Source: a bacterium
GTDB lineage: Bacteria; Vulcanimicrobiota; Xenobia; Xenobiales; JADMJV01
DNA length: 50,611 nucleotides
Assembly: GCA_018780265.1 (NCBI GenBank)
Contig: JADMJV010000091.1
Span: 1 to 50,611, forward strand
Reading direction: 5' to 3'
Numbering within the stretch: the stretch's first letter is position 1; every line of letters starts with the position of its first letter. Below, in pieces: positions 1 through 8,577 of the stretch. Under the pieces are notes generated by a model, which had not been told where the DNA came from, did no database searches, and was given only the letters and a program-made list of their open reading frames with translations. A program made the position numbers and the translations under genes.

Positions 1-47
1 TCTTTGCCGCGTAAACCTATGCATTATACGATCCGCGGAGTGTCAGA

Positions 48-536
48 CTAGCCTTTGTCGGTTTCGGTAGGGCACGAATCCTGATTCAACACATAGACAT
101 CCGCTTCTACGGGCTGTTGCAGAGAACCCAAAAAGGTGGCCAGGCCCTTGACGCGCTCACGAGCGCTGCCCTCCGGGGCCATTTCGGAAAAGCCCAGTTG
201 ACGCAATTCGGACTCGTCCAATTCATCGTGGACAAAAACAACGCGATCCCTGATCTGCTCCCATTCCTGGCTGCTCAGTGAGGTCTTGGTCAGGAAGTTT
301 TCCTGCAACTGCTGGCGCAGGCTTTTCGGCTCCACCAGGGCAGGTTGGGGCGTAAGGTTCAGGTTGGACCATCCGGCCGTGTGAACCTGAAACCCTCCCT
401 GTTCTTCGATATTCTTCACCACGCTGCGCAGTTTGCGGGCCACCAGCCACAGGAAAAGGCGCAGGCCGATCAAGAAGAGCACGGGCATCAGCAAGACCCC
501 GATGCCAACCCCCAAGAAAATTGACTTCCATTCCAT
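48..536 (-). CDS. Hypothetical single-pass membrane protein (162 aa)
   Basis: I do not recognise a family. Residues about 5-33 form one hydrophobic segment (FLGVGIGVLLMPVLFLIGLR), followed by Arg/Lys, so the protein is probably anchored by its N-terminus with about 125 soluble, charged residues in the cytoplasm. No catalytic motif is visible. The start is the ATG whose complement lies at 534-536; the ribosome site upstream is weak. It is divergent from the secreted-protein/kinase pair that begins near 630, leaving about 95 bp for promoters of both. Real coding is supported by length and a clean reading frame. The function is unknown. Confidence 0.6.
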   Translation of the reverse strand: MEWKSIFLGVGIGVLLMPVLFLIGLRLFLWLVARKLRSVVKNIEEQGGFQVHTAGWSNLNLTPQPALVEPKSLRQQLQENFLTKTSLSSQEWEQIRDRVVFVHDELDESELRQLGFSEMAPEGSARERVKGLATFLGSLQQPVEADVYVLNQDSCPTETDKG

Positions 537-629
537 CCAGCAACTTTCGCCCTAAGCCGGCCGGATCCTTATCTGGGAGAATAGGATTGTGGGGAAGGCG
601 ACCGTGATTTTTTGCAAAGGAGACTCGTC

Positions 630-1361
630 TTGAAGAAATATTGCCGGCTCGCCCTGATTTTGTTCCCCCTACTACTCAGCACTCCGCCCAGCTGGGCCGC
701 CGAGCCGCCCATCCGTCAGGGTGCCTGTTTTAGTTTAGTGATAGGCGATGGGGCCGCGGCAAGGAAATTGACAGCCAACAGCAAGGTGACCGAAAAAACG
801 CAGCTTCACCTCTTCGTGAAGGCGCTGAAGCAGCCGTGCCTGGCCGTGGTGACGGGCTTTAAAGGCCGCGGGCACGGATCCTCACCAGATTTCAAGGCCA
901 CCGTGCTCGAATTGCAGGCGGGAGAAGTCAAAGATCAGATTTTCCAGGTCTCGTCCCCATCCACGCAACTGTACGTCACGATTGTAGCCAGGGACTCGCC
1001 CGAGGCCAAAAGTCTGCAAAACATGATTAACCGCTGGGGCGAAGATGCCCAACGGGAGGCTCTCCACAATCGCCTCAACGACCTGTTTGGCGCCAACGGT
1101 TTTGGAATGAGCAGGCAGGGTCCGGTCCCTGCCGAACTGGGCGGCGTGTCTTCGACCTCTGCCCAGGCCAACAATCCAACGCTCCAGGAAGCCTCTGGCG
1201 GTGGCAACAAGGATTCCAAGAATGAGAAACGTCAAGGACCTGCGGCCAGGCCAATTGCCTCAATATCGTCCTACAACTGGCTGAGCGAAGCGGACTGGGC
1301 GGCATGTGACCAGGCTCGTCCGGGTGTCTTCATCTACCGGGTGACCATGTCGGCCAAATGA
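630..1361 (+). CDS. Secreted protein of unknown function, translationally coupled to a CHASE2 kinase
   Basis: The sequence AAAGGAG at 616-622 lies 7 bases before a TTG at 630, so I take TTG 630 as the start. An upstream in-frame TTG at 612 lies over the ribosome site itself. The protein (243 aa) opens with a Sec signal peptide (KKYCRLALILFPLLLS, cleavage after PSWA). The mature part has a beta-rich region (about residues 25-130) and a low-complexity Ser/Gly/Asn stretch near 180-205. No known domain is recognised. Its last codon overlaps the ATG of the next gene in an ATGA, so it is made together with the kinase. Inference: an extracytoplasmic partner or ligand-binding protein for that kinase's sensor. 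Confidence 0.65.
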   Translation: MKKYCRLALILFPLLLSTPPSWAAEPPIRQGACFSLVIGDGAAARKLTANSKVTEKTQLHLFVKALKQPCLAVVTGFKGRGHGSSPDFKATVLELQAGEVKDQIFQVSSPSTQLYVTIVARDSPEAKSLQNMINRWGEDAQREALHNRLNDLFGANGFGMSRQGPVPAELGGVSSTSAQANNPTLQEASGGGNKDSKNEKRQGPAARPIASISSYNWLSEADWAACDQARPGVFIYRVTMSAK

Positions 1362-3364
1362 TCCAGGTTTGGCCCTGGCGGACCGCCTGGTTGGGCTCTA
1401 TCGTGCTGTGGTTTGCCCTGGCCGGGCCCCTCTCTCCCCTGGATCGGTGGGGCTATGACGAATTTTTACGCCTGCGCAGCCCTTATGCGGCCGCCGTGTC
1501 CCCCCGCATCGCCCACCTGGACGTGGGTCAACAAGATCTGACCGGCTGGGCCAGCACGCGCCAGGAATATGCCGGCCTCAGTCAGATCGTGGCTCAATTG
1601 CGAGACCAGGGAGCCCAGGTGATTGTGCTGGACTTGCTGCTGCTGCGAGGCGAAAAGGCTGATTTCGAGCCTTTCTGGGAGCAAATGGAAAGCGGTCAGG
1701 AAGACATCGTGCTGGGACGCACCTTTCAAGAATCCACTCGCCTGCCGCCGGACCTGAGCCTGAGCAGCGGGCTGCTCTATCTCGACTCGGATTCCGACGG
1801 TCGCTTGCGCTCCTATCGCTGGGCTCGACGCGAAAGCGAGGGTCAACCCTGGCTGCCATCACTGGCCCTGGCAGCCTATCTCCAATTGCGCGGTCACCCC
1901 TATAGTCCCGCTCTGCTAGGTCCAGGCGGCCAGTTGCAGTTTTCGGATGTCAGACCGGACGGCCAGGAGTTTCAGCGCAAGCTACCCGCGCAGGTGCTTC
2001 TCGACGAGCGAGGCGACTGGCGTAGGTCTGGCCCGGGGAATTTTTTCCATCTCACTCCGGCAGACCTCAAGGCATGGGCAGAGCAGCCCGGGCCCCCCCG
2101 ACTGGCTGGAAAGGTCGTGTTTGTGGGCTATGTGGCCTCCGGCAGCGGCGATTTGGGGACCACCTCGCTCAATCGCTCCATCCCCAAAGTTGCGGTCCAT
2201 TCCATGGCCCTCAATGGTCTGCTGCAAGATGCCTGGTTCGAGCCACTGACCGGCTGGCGTTCCTTATTAGGCGCCTCGATCCTGGTGCTGGTCAGCTGGC
2301 CCCTCAGCCGTTGGCGCAGACCGGTACTGATTTTTGCCTGGCTGGCCGGCAGCCTGGCCCTCTTCGGGGGTGGGGTTGCCCTGATTCTTTACACGCACAC
2401 CGTGCCCTGGTTGATTTCGCTGTGGGTGATTTGGAGCGTTTCGCTGGCCTTAGAGTCCTGGATGAACGACAAAATCCTGCACTCTCGATTGGTGGCTCTG
2501 CAGGAGCTGGCCGATTCTGACGACCCCCTGTTGCTCAAGATTGTGGGAAAATACCAGATCATCCGAAAGCTGGGACAGGGGGGGTTTGCCACCGTCTATC
2601 AGGCCGTGCCAACGGACAGCCTCGACCCGGCCCTGTCGATCGCCCTGAAAATCGTGCACCCCGCTTCGGCTCAGGATCCAGAGTTTCGCCGCCGCTTCAT
2701 GCGAGAGATCCGAATCAGCTGTCAATTGCAACACCCCAATATCGTGCGCGTATTTCACGCGGGCGAAGAGGTTGGCTTGCTCTATATGGCCATGGAGTTG
2801 GTGGAGGGCCGGCCTCTGAAGCACTACTTGCAGGCCGGCCGACCGTGCAGTCCCGAGGAAACGCTGCAGATATTGCGACCGCTATTGACGGGGTTGGCCT
2901 ACGCCCACGACTTCAAAGTGGTGCACCGCGACCTTAAGCCCGACAATCTTATGGTGCGACTGGAAAGCGAAGTCCATCATCCCTGGCAGATCGATTCCCT
3001 CAAGATTGTGGACTTTGGGCTGGCCTTTGATTCTCAGGCCAGCCAGTTGACCAAAACCGGCGAGGTGTTTGGCACGCTGGACTACCTGGCTCCCGAGCGA
3101 ATCCAGGGGAAGACCGACGATCCACGATCCGATCTGTATGCAGTGGGAGTGATCGCCTACGAGATGCTGACCGGCAGCAACCCCTTTCAACAAAGCAATC
3201 CTGGTGAGGCGATCTTGTTTCGCTTGACGGCCGACCCCACCCATCTGTCCGAGCTCCATCCCCATTTGCCGGCAGCGCTGACCGAGGTGGTCATGCGCCT
3301 GCTGGCGCGCGACCCGGACCAGCGCTTCACCAGCGCCCAGGAGGTTCTGCAAGCGTTGCGGTAA
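1358..3364 (+). CDS. CHASE2-sensor Ser/Thr protein kinase (membrane bound)
   Basis: The 668-aa receptor kinase has one N-terminal membrane segment (residues 9-25), a roughly 270-residue extracytoplasmic region of CHASE2 type (LDRWGYDEFLRLR start, then DVG...), three further hydrophobic segments at about 300-370, and a complete C-terminal Hanks-type kinase domain (about 395-668). Visible kinase motifs are the Gly loop GQGGFATVY (about 405-413), the ALK lysine, HRDLKPDN (about 523-530), DFG (about 551) and the APE segment. All key residues are present, so it should be active. It phosphorylates Ser/Thr on unknown targets. The order sensor outside, kinase inside fits CHASE2 kinases of Cyanobacteria and related groups. 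It starts in an ATGA overlap with the secreted protein upstream. Confidence 0.93.
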   Translation: MIQVWPWRTAWLGSIVLWFALAGPLSPLDRWGYDEFLRLRSPYAAAVSPRIAHLDVGQQDLTGWASTRQEYAGLSQIVAQLRDQGAQVIVLDLLLLRGEKADFEPFWEQMESGQEDIVLGRTFQESTRLPPDLSLSSGLLYLDSDSDGRLRSYRWARRESEGQPWLPSLALAAYLQLRGHPYSPALLGPGGQLQFSDVRPDGQEFQRKLPAQVLLDERGDWRRSGPGNFFHLTPADLKAWAEQPGPPRLAGKVVFVGYVASGSGDLGTTSLNRSIPKVAVHSMALNGLLQDAWFEPLTGWRSLLGASILVLVSWPLSRWRRPVLIFAWLAGSLALFGGGVALILYTHTVPWLISLWVIWSVSLALESWMNDKILHSRLVALQELADSDDPLLLKIVGKYQIIRKLGQGGFATVYQAVPTDSLDPALSIALKIVHPASAQDPEFRRRFMREIRISCQLQHPNIVRVFHAGEEVGLLYMAMELVEGRPLKHYLQAGRPCSPEETLQILRPLLTGLAYAHDFKVVHRDLKPDNLMVRLESEVHHPWQIDSLKIVDFGLAFDSQASQLTKTGEVFGTLDYLAPERIQGKTDDPRSDLYAVGVIAYEMLTGSNPFQQSNPGEAILFRLTADPTHLSELHPHLPAALTEVVMRLLARDPDQRFTSAQEVLQALR

Positions 3365-3374
3365 AATCGCACAG

Positions 3375-4361
3375 ATGAGCAATCTGCTGATGCAGTCTTC
3401 GCGATTTTTGGAGCACAATACCGGCAACCACGTAGAGAACGCCGGCCGACTGGATGCCATTTTCCGTCGGCTGGCCGAGCTGGAAGGATGGACCCGGCTG
3501 GATCCTCGACCGGCCAGCCGTGAAGAAATTGCCCTGGTGCATGACCCACAGGTGACCGAAAAACTCGAGCAAATCACGGCCGAAGGCGGTGGTTGGGCCG
3601 ACGGCGACACCTGCGTCAGTCCAGCCAGCCTGGAAGTGGCGCGACTGGCTGTGGGGGGCGGACTCAAACTGCTCGATGAGGTTTGCGCAAACCCAGGCAA
3701 TCAAGGTTTTGCCCTGCTGCGCCCGCCCGGCCACCACGCCACGCCTACTCAATCGATGGGCTTTTGCCTCTATTCCAATATCGCCATCGCGGCCCGCTAC
3801 GCCCGCGAGACATTGGGGCTGAAGCGAGTTTTTGTGCTGGATTGGGACGTCCATCACGGAAACGGCACCCAGGACAGCCTGATCAGCACCGACATTCCTT
3901 TTGTTTCCTTTCATCAATGGCCCCTCTACCCAGGATCGGGCTGGTATGACGAACGCGGACAGGGCAATCTCTACAATCTACCCCTGCCGGCTGGCTGCGG
4001 CGACGGGGAGTATCTTTTTGCCCTCCATCGGCTGGTCAGGCCCTTGTTAGAAAATCATGACCCCGAATTGATCCTGGTGTCGGCCGGTTATGATGCCCAT
4101 GCCAGCGACCCCCTGGGTTCGATGGGCATCTCCTCCAAAGGCTTTGGCCAGATGGCCTCGCTGCTGGCCGAGTGGTGTCCTGGCGCCCATCGAGTAGGCT
4201 TTCTAGAAGGCGGCTACCATCCCCAGGCGCTGGCCCAGGCGGTGGAATCCACCCTGCTGGCCTGGCGCAGGCCAGAGCCGGTAGAATGCCCCCGCCCCGA
4301 GAAAGTGCAAGACGGTTTTTTGCGTCGAATGGTTCAAGCCCAGGAGCACTGGGGAGTCTAG
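3375..4361 (+). CDS. Histone-deacetylase-family amidohydrolase
   Basis: A 328-aa zinc deacetylase of the arginase/HDAC fold, the bacterial class that removes acetyl groups from acetylpolyamines or protein lysines. Seen: RPPGHHAT (His120-His121 catalytic pair), VLDWDVHHGNGTQ (Asp158 and His160 as zinc ligands), SAGYDAHASDPLG (third zinc ligand) and EGGYHP near the C-terminus (transition-state Tyr). Length is normal. It begins 10 bases after the kinase stop, so it probably belongs to the same transcript. Its stop and the stop of the convergent gene share the palindrome CTAG. The substrate cannot be read from sequence; AcuC-like, acetylpolyamine and protein-lysine deacetylases are all possible. 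Confidence 0.9.
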   Translation: MSNLLMQSSRFLEHNTGNHVENAGRLDAIFRRLAELEGWTRLDPRPASREEIALVHDPQVTEKLEQITAEGGGWADGDTCVSPASLEVARLAVGGGLKLLDEVCANPGNQGFALLRPPGHHATPTQSMGFCLYSNIAIAARYARETLGLKRVFVLDWDVHHGNGTQDSLISTDIPFVSFHQWPLYPGSGWYDERGQGNLYNLPLPAGCGDGEYLFALHRLVRPLLENHDPELILVSAGYDAHASDPLGSMGISSKGFGQMASLLAEWCPGAHRVGFLEGGYHPQALAQAVESTLLAWRRPEPVECPRPEKVQDGFLRRMVQAQEHWGV

Positions 4362-5716
4362 ACGCGGCCTGAGAAGCGGTTCTCCAGGTCGGCCACCATG
4401 GCCGGATGTAGCCGGGCCAAGTCGGCTCGCTCGGCCAATTTAAGCCAGGGTTTCAGTTGAGCCGCCATGTGCCTGGCGCGCTTGGCCACAGCCCGGCGTA
4501 ATTCCTCGAACGTAGCGTCCCTGACGGGCTTGCAGCCGTCGGCGTCAGCAACCAGGCGCTCATCGCTCACCACCGCTACCGTACCGGGGATGCCAAGATC
4601 GCAGTCGATCACCTCCAGAGCCACCCCCTGGTGAATCACGCTCAACTGGCTTACGAAGGGAGCGCTCACGGGAAAGAGCACGCGCTGCGACACCTCGAGA
4701 TAAGGTGAGGGAGTCTTCTCCAGATCAAGGTAACCGCAGTTGCGAGAAATTTTCTGGCTCAGATAGTGCCGGCGCGACACCAAAAACTGCTGCGAAAGGC
4801 AAACATTCTGAGTATTCGTGGGATGCAACGCCAACATGTCGCCCTCTTTAGGAAAATGGTCGACGCTGGTAAAATGCCGCACCAGGTCTTGGGGGTCGTT
4901 CTCCAGCACCAGTAGCACCGCATTGCACTGGTCCAAGATCTTGGTCCGCAAGGAATGGGTGCCAAATTGAAACTCCAGCGGCCGAGTCAGACGGGTGGAA
5001 GGAGCGATGAAGCCCGTTCCCAATAAATTGAGATTCTCGGCCACCACATTGTAAAGGTGGGCGCTCTCATTGGCCGGGAACTCCGGGGGCAAGTAGCTCA
5101 GACCCGGCAAGGTGGACCAGTCGGCGTCGTTGATCAGCAGCGAATCTAACTCGATGGGGATAAGGGCGTGGCGACAACGCTGACCCACCTCGACCTGCAC
5201 CTTGGCAGGATAAGAGACGCGCCCAAAATGCCACCAGCGGCGGGCATAACTGGCCGTAATGTGCAGCTGAGTGGGCTGAGGGCAGGCACCCCACAAAGTC
5301 ATACGGTCCTGGTCGGGCATCCAGGTCAGCTTTGCATCCTCGTGCTCATTGACCAACACCAGTTCCAGTTTTTCTGGACCGCTGGCCATCAGGGCCAGCA
5401 AAACCTCGGCCAACACCAGTGAACTGGGCTTGTCCACCGGTCGATGGGCCAACCACTCCACCGCCGACCACCACTGGGGTTGTGCCTCACAGGCGAAACT
5501 GAAATGAAGTTGGCTGTGGCCGGTCTTCAGCTTGACTCGCGAGGCCTTGCGGCGGTGAGCTTCCTGGACCATCTGCAAGAACGGCCAGGCCGGGCTCTTC
5601 TGCAACAGCTTGAAGCGCGCCTTAGCGGCACGCTCCAAACTGATGGTAAAGCGCCCCTCCGAGGTGAGAACACCCTCCCCATGCAGTCCCTGAATGACCC
5701 CCTCGATGTCCGACAT
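4358..5716 (-). CDS. Unknown 452-aa protein of the thrS operon
   Basis: I do not recognise a named family. It is a soluble 452-aa protein without signal peptide or membrane segment. The N-terminal 90 residues (LLQKSPAWPFLQMVQEAHRR, then SRVKLKTGHSQLHFSF) resemble in outline the first helix and strand of GHKL/Hsp90-like folds, where an LVQEA-type helix carries the ATP ligand, but the usual Asp/Gly boxes are not evident. That link is weak. It starts 4 bases after the thrS stop and must be cotranscribed with it. It ends tail to tail with the deacetylase, both stops using one CTAG. Confidence 0.7.
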   Translation of the reverse strand: MSDIEGVIQGLHGEGVLTSEGRFTISLERAAKARFKLLQKSPAWPFLQMVQEAHRRKASRVKLKTGHSQLHFSFACEAQPQWWSAVEWLAHRPVDKPSSLVLAEVLLALMASGPEKLELVLVNEHEDAKLTWMPDQDRMTLWGACPQPTQLHITASYARRWWHFGRVSYPAKVQVEVGQRCRHALIPIELDSLLINDADWSTLPGLSYLPPEFPANESAHLYNVVAENLNLLGTGFIAPSTRLTRPLEFQFGTHSLRTKILDQCNAVLLVLENDPQDLVRHFTSVDHFPKEGDMLALHPTNTQNVCLSQQFLVSRRHYLSQKISRNCGYLDLEKTPSPYLEVSQRVLFPVSAPFVSQLSVIHQGVALEVIDCDLGIPGTVAVVSDERLVADADGCKPVRDATFEELRRAVAKRARHMAAQLKPWLKLAERADLARLHPAMVADLENRFSGRV

Positions 5717-5720
5717 CGTA

Positions 5721-7556
5721 TCAGGCCAGTGAAAGCACTTCCACGTCGGGGAAATTGTCCATCAGGCGCTGCTGTCGGGCCGCCTTGAGACACTCCAGGG
5801 CGCGGGCCAAAGCCACCGTTTGCTGCTCTTTGACACAATATCGGCGACAGGTAACTTCTTGCTGCTCTTGCTCGCGCTCGCCCACGATAAAGACGTTGGG
5901 AATCTTGGCCGTGGCTGCGTTGCGGATCTTTTTGTTGAACGAGTCGTTGCCCAGATCGGCCTCGGCCCGAAAACCGGCACGAAAGAGTTGCTCGGCCACT
6001 TTCTGGGCGTAATCTCCAAAATTCTCCAGATGCACCGGCACCACTCGCACCTGCAAGGGAGCCATCCAGGTGGGGAAAGCGCCTTTGAAGTGCTCGATCA
6101 GGAAAGCCAAAAAGCGCTCATGAGTGCCCAGAGGAGCCCGGTGAATACAGTAAGGGGTGTGCTCGGCCCCATCGGCTCCGATATAGGTCAAATTAAAGCG
6201 AGCCGGCACAGCAAAGTCGAGTTGGTTGGTAGAAGCGGTCTCTTCGCGGCCCACCACATTGCGAACCTGAAAGTCCACTTTGGGACCGTAGAAAGCGGCC
6301 TCATCCTCGCCCACCTGATACTCGATGCCAATTTCGTCGAGAATGTTTTTGATGATGGCCTCGGACTTGATCCAGTCCTCGGGCAAGTTGACATATTTGT
6401 CCCCCAGCCGCTCGGGCACGTGGGTGGACAGGCGCATCCAGTAATGGGATAGACGGAACATCTCGTAATAACGCTTGTGCAATTCCAGCACCTTGGTAAA
6501 CTCACCGCGCAGTTGCTCTGGAGTGCAGTAAATGTGGGCATCGTTCATGCACATGCCGCGCACCCGCAACAGTCCGGCCAAAGCGCCCGAGCCCTCGTAG
6601 CGATAGACCTGTCCATACTCGGCCAGACGCAAGGGAAGTTCGCGATAAGAGCGCGGCCTATGCCCGAAAATCAAGTGATGAAATGGACAGTTCATGGGCT
6701 TGAGGTAGTATTCTCGGTTCTCGTCCACAGCCATGGCCGGAAACATGCCCTCTTTGTAGTGGGCCAGATGGCCTGAGGTCTCAAACAGTTTGCCGTCGGT
6801 CACGTGAGGGGTGGCCACCCGTTGGTAACCGTCTTGGAACTCCCACTCTTTGGCCAGGTTTTCCAACTCGTCGCGCAGCACGGTGCCGGCCGGCAACCAC
6901 AAGGGCAGACCCGGACCCACCTGATCGGAGATGGTAAAAATCTCCAACTCTTTACCCAGCTTGCGATGGTCGAACTTCTTGGCCTCTTCGCGCAGGCGCA
7001 CAAACTCTTTCAATGCCGCCTTGTTGTCAAAGGCCAGCGCGTAGATACGGGTCAACTGCTCGCGCTTCTCGTCGCCGCGCCAGTAGGCACCGGCCAGGGC
7101 ATCGATCTGAAAGCAGTCCCCTGGGATCTGTCCGGTGTGCTCCAGGTGGGGGCCGGCGCACATATCCTCGAACGGTCCGTTCTTGTAGAAGCTCAGGTTC
7201 TCGCCCCGGGAAGCCAGGTCAGCGCAATATTCGGCTTTGAGGTGCTCCCCCTGAGCATTGAGCATATCGACCGCTTCTTGGGCTGACATCTCGCGCCGCT
7301 CAAAGGGCTGCTTTTCCTGAATAATCTTGCGCATCTCTTTTTCGATCGCGCCAAAATCTTCGTCGCTGATCGGTTCGGCAAAGAGAAAGTCGTAATAGAA
7401 TCCGTTCTCTACCGGGGGACCGAAGCCCAGCTTGGTGCCGGGGCGCACTTTTTGCACCGCCTGCGCCAGAATATGCGCCAACGAGTGGCGTCGCTTGTAC
7501 AGCGCGTCCTGTTCTTTGCCTTCAAAATCCAGCCCCGCGTATGCCTTCTTGGCCAT
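5721..7556 (-). CDS. thrS: Threonine--tRNA ligase
   Basis: Charges tRNA-Thr with threonine in the cytoplasm. The 611-aa protein shows the editing domain (HSLAH, His24/His28, and the later Cys/His pair typical of tRNA_SAD), then the class II catalytic core: KPMNCPFHHLIF with the zinc Cys, the RYEGSGALAGLLRVRGM motif 2 region, MNDAHIYC, and motif 3 in HRAPLGTHERF. A C-terminal anticodon-binding domain begins at about 510. It is shorter than the E. coli enzyme because the N-terminal TGS domain is missing; the protein begins almost directly with the editing domain, as in several bacterial ThrRS. It is the second gene of a three-gene operon. No T-box leader is visible. Confidence 0.97.
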   Translation of the reverse strand: MAKKAYAGLDFEGKEQDALYKRRHSLAHILAQAVQKVRPGTKLGFGPPVENGFYYDFLFAEPISDEDFGAIEKEMRKIIQEKQPFERREMSAQEAVDMLNAQGEHLKAEYCADLASRGENLSFYKNGPFEDMCAGPHLEHTGQIPGDCFQIDALAGAYWRGDEKREQLTRIYALAFDNKAALKEFVRLREEAKKFDHRKLGKELEIFTISDQVGPGLPLWLPAGTVLRDELENLAKEWEFQDGYQRVATPHVTDGKLFETSGHLAHYKEGMFPAMAVDENREYYLKPMNCPFHHLIFGHRPRSYRELPLRLAEYGQVYRYEGSGALAGLLRVRGMCMNDAHIYCTPEQLRGEFTKVLELHKRYYEMFRLSHYWMRLSTHVPERLGDKYVNLPEDWIKSEAIIKNILDEIGIEYQVGEDEAAFYGPKVDFQVRNVVGREETASTNQLDFAVPARFNLTYIGADGAEHTPYCIHRAPLGTHERFLAFLIEHFKGAFPTWMAPLQVRVVPVHLENFGDYAQKVAEQLFRAGFRAEADLGNDSFNKKIRNAATAKIPNVFIVGEREQEQQEVTCRRYCVKEQQTVALARALECLKAARQQRLMDNFPDVEVLSLA

Positions 7557-7559
7557 GAT

Positions 7560-7871
7560 CTATTCCTCGCCCAGTGGTTGATTCAATTTGTAATAACGGT
7601 CCGCATCCATCATCGATGGGTAGTGAACCAGGGCCATATTGATGAGCACCTCATACTCCAGCAACACCTTGGTCAGGGCGGTGTGCTGCGCGTCGTTGAG
7701 GGTAGGCTCCAGCTTTTCCAGCATTCCGATGATGCAATTTTCTTGTTCCAAAATTTCCGCAGCCGTGATTTGCCCGTCGGCAATGTAGCGCTGCCAACGC
7801 GGGTGCTCCTCAACGAAGTCGTCGCGCAACAGATCGATGCCCTGTCCATCAAACCAGGGGTCTCTTGACAT
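7560..7871 (-). CDS. Small unknown protein, first gene of the thrS operon (103 aa)
   Basis: The start is the ATG at 7871 because AAAGGAGG lies 8 bases upstream (complement of 7880-7886). A longer reading frame to 7982 would run into the divergent transporter and has no ribosome site. The 103-aa product is acidic and probably all helical (ILEQENCIIGMLEKLEPTL...), with no signal or membrane segment and no domain I can name. It ends 3 bases before thrS, so it leads that operon. Function unknown. Confidence 0.75.
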   Translation of the reverse strand: MSRDPWFDGQGIDLLRDDFVEEHPRWQRYIADGQITAAEILEQENCIIGMLEKLEPTLNDAQHTALTKVLLEYEVLINMALVHYPSMMDADRYYKLNQPLGEE

Positions 7872-7962
7872 GGTAGATCCCTCCTTTACCGAGGGCCAGA
7901 GTTTCTGCGCCCAAGATGGAGTGCCTGCAAGGTTCCCTCGCTCGGGCCAGAAAGTGACCTGG

Positions 7963-8577
7963 GTGAAAGACACCCAGCGCATTACTCTGATGGCATTGTT
8001 CGCCGCCTGGTCGGCCGCCTTTCAGTTGATGCCCACCTTGCCGGGCACCTATTTGTTCAAGTTCAATGGCTTTCCCATTATCCTGTCGGGCTTTGTGTTG
8101 GGGCCGGTTGGCGGCTTCTGGTGCGGCGGCCTGGCCGATGTGGTGGCCTATCTGGTCAAGCCCGCCGGACCCTACATTCCGGTGTTTACCTTGACGTCGG
8201 CCATCACCGGCTGGCTTCCTTGCTGGCTCTATGTAAAACTGGCACCCCGCCAGGGCAACAAGCTTCGCCTCAGTCTAACCCATCTGCTGGTCTCTATAGG
8301 TCTGGCACAGGTGGCGACAAAGGTTCTTCTGGTGACGGCTTTGCGTGCAGCCTTGTTCGGGCACCCATGGCAGGTTTTGGCGCTTCACGCAACGGGGGAA
8401 CAAATGGTTCATATTCCTCTTTATGCTTACGCGGCCTGGGTGGTGCTGCGGCGCGTCGTGCTTCGACGTCGGCCTGGGTCTCTTTCAACCGCTCTGCACT
8501 GGGCAAGCGACGCAGACCTAAGGCCAAAGCATCGACCTGGTCCAGGCGCAGACCCGTCAAACCCGTTGGCGTCGTAA
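7963..8577 (+). CDS. ECF transporter S component (folate/vitamin type)
   Basis: The substrate-binding membrane subunit of an energy-coupling-factor vitamin importer. From GTG 7963 the protein has about six hydrophobic segments and the N-terminal TQRITLMALFAAWSAAF followed by PTLPGTYLFKFNGFPIILSGFVLGP...GG, the pattern of FolT-like S components. Folate is the best guess but other vitamins are possible. No A/T components are in the window, so it would be a group II S component. The start is uncertain: GTG 7954 and 7963 are both possible, without a clear ribosome site. The last recognised membrane segment ends near 8455, and the remaining 40 residues overlap the opposite-strand URO-D gene and look unstructured. 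Confidence 0.8.
   Translation: MKDTQRITLMALFAAWSAAFQLMPTLPGTYLFKFNGFPIILSGFVLGPVGGFWCGGLADVVAYLVKPAGPYIPVFTLTSAITGWLPCWLYVKLAPRQGNKLRLSLTHLLVSIGLAQVATKVLLVTALRAALFGHPWQVLALHATGEQMVHIPLYAYAAWVVLRRVVLRRRPGSLSTALHWASDADLRPKHRPGPGADPSNPLAS

Noticed and set aside
2882..3700. 272-aa minus-strand frame
   Set aside because: Antisense of the kinase domain and deacetylase; no start signal or domain.
7872..7962. Search for a T-box or folate riboswitch between the thrS operon and the transporter
   Set aside because: Only 90 bp, with no T-box or THF-riboswitch hallmarks that I can see.
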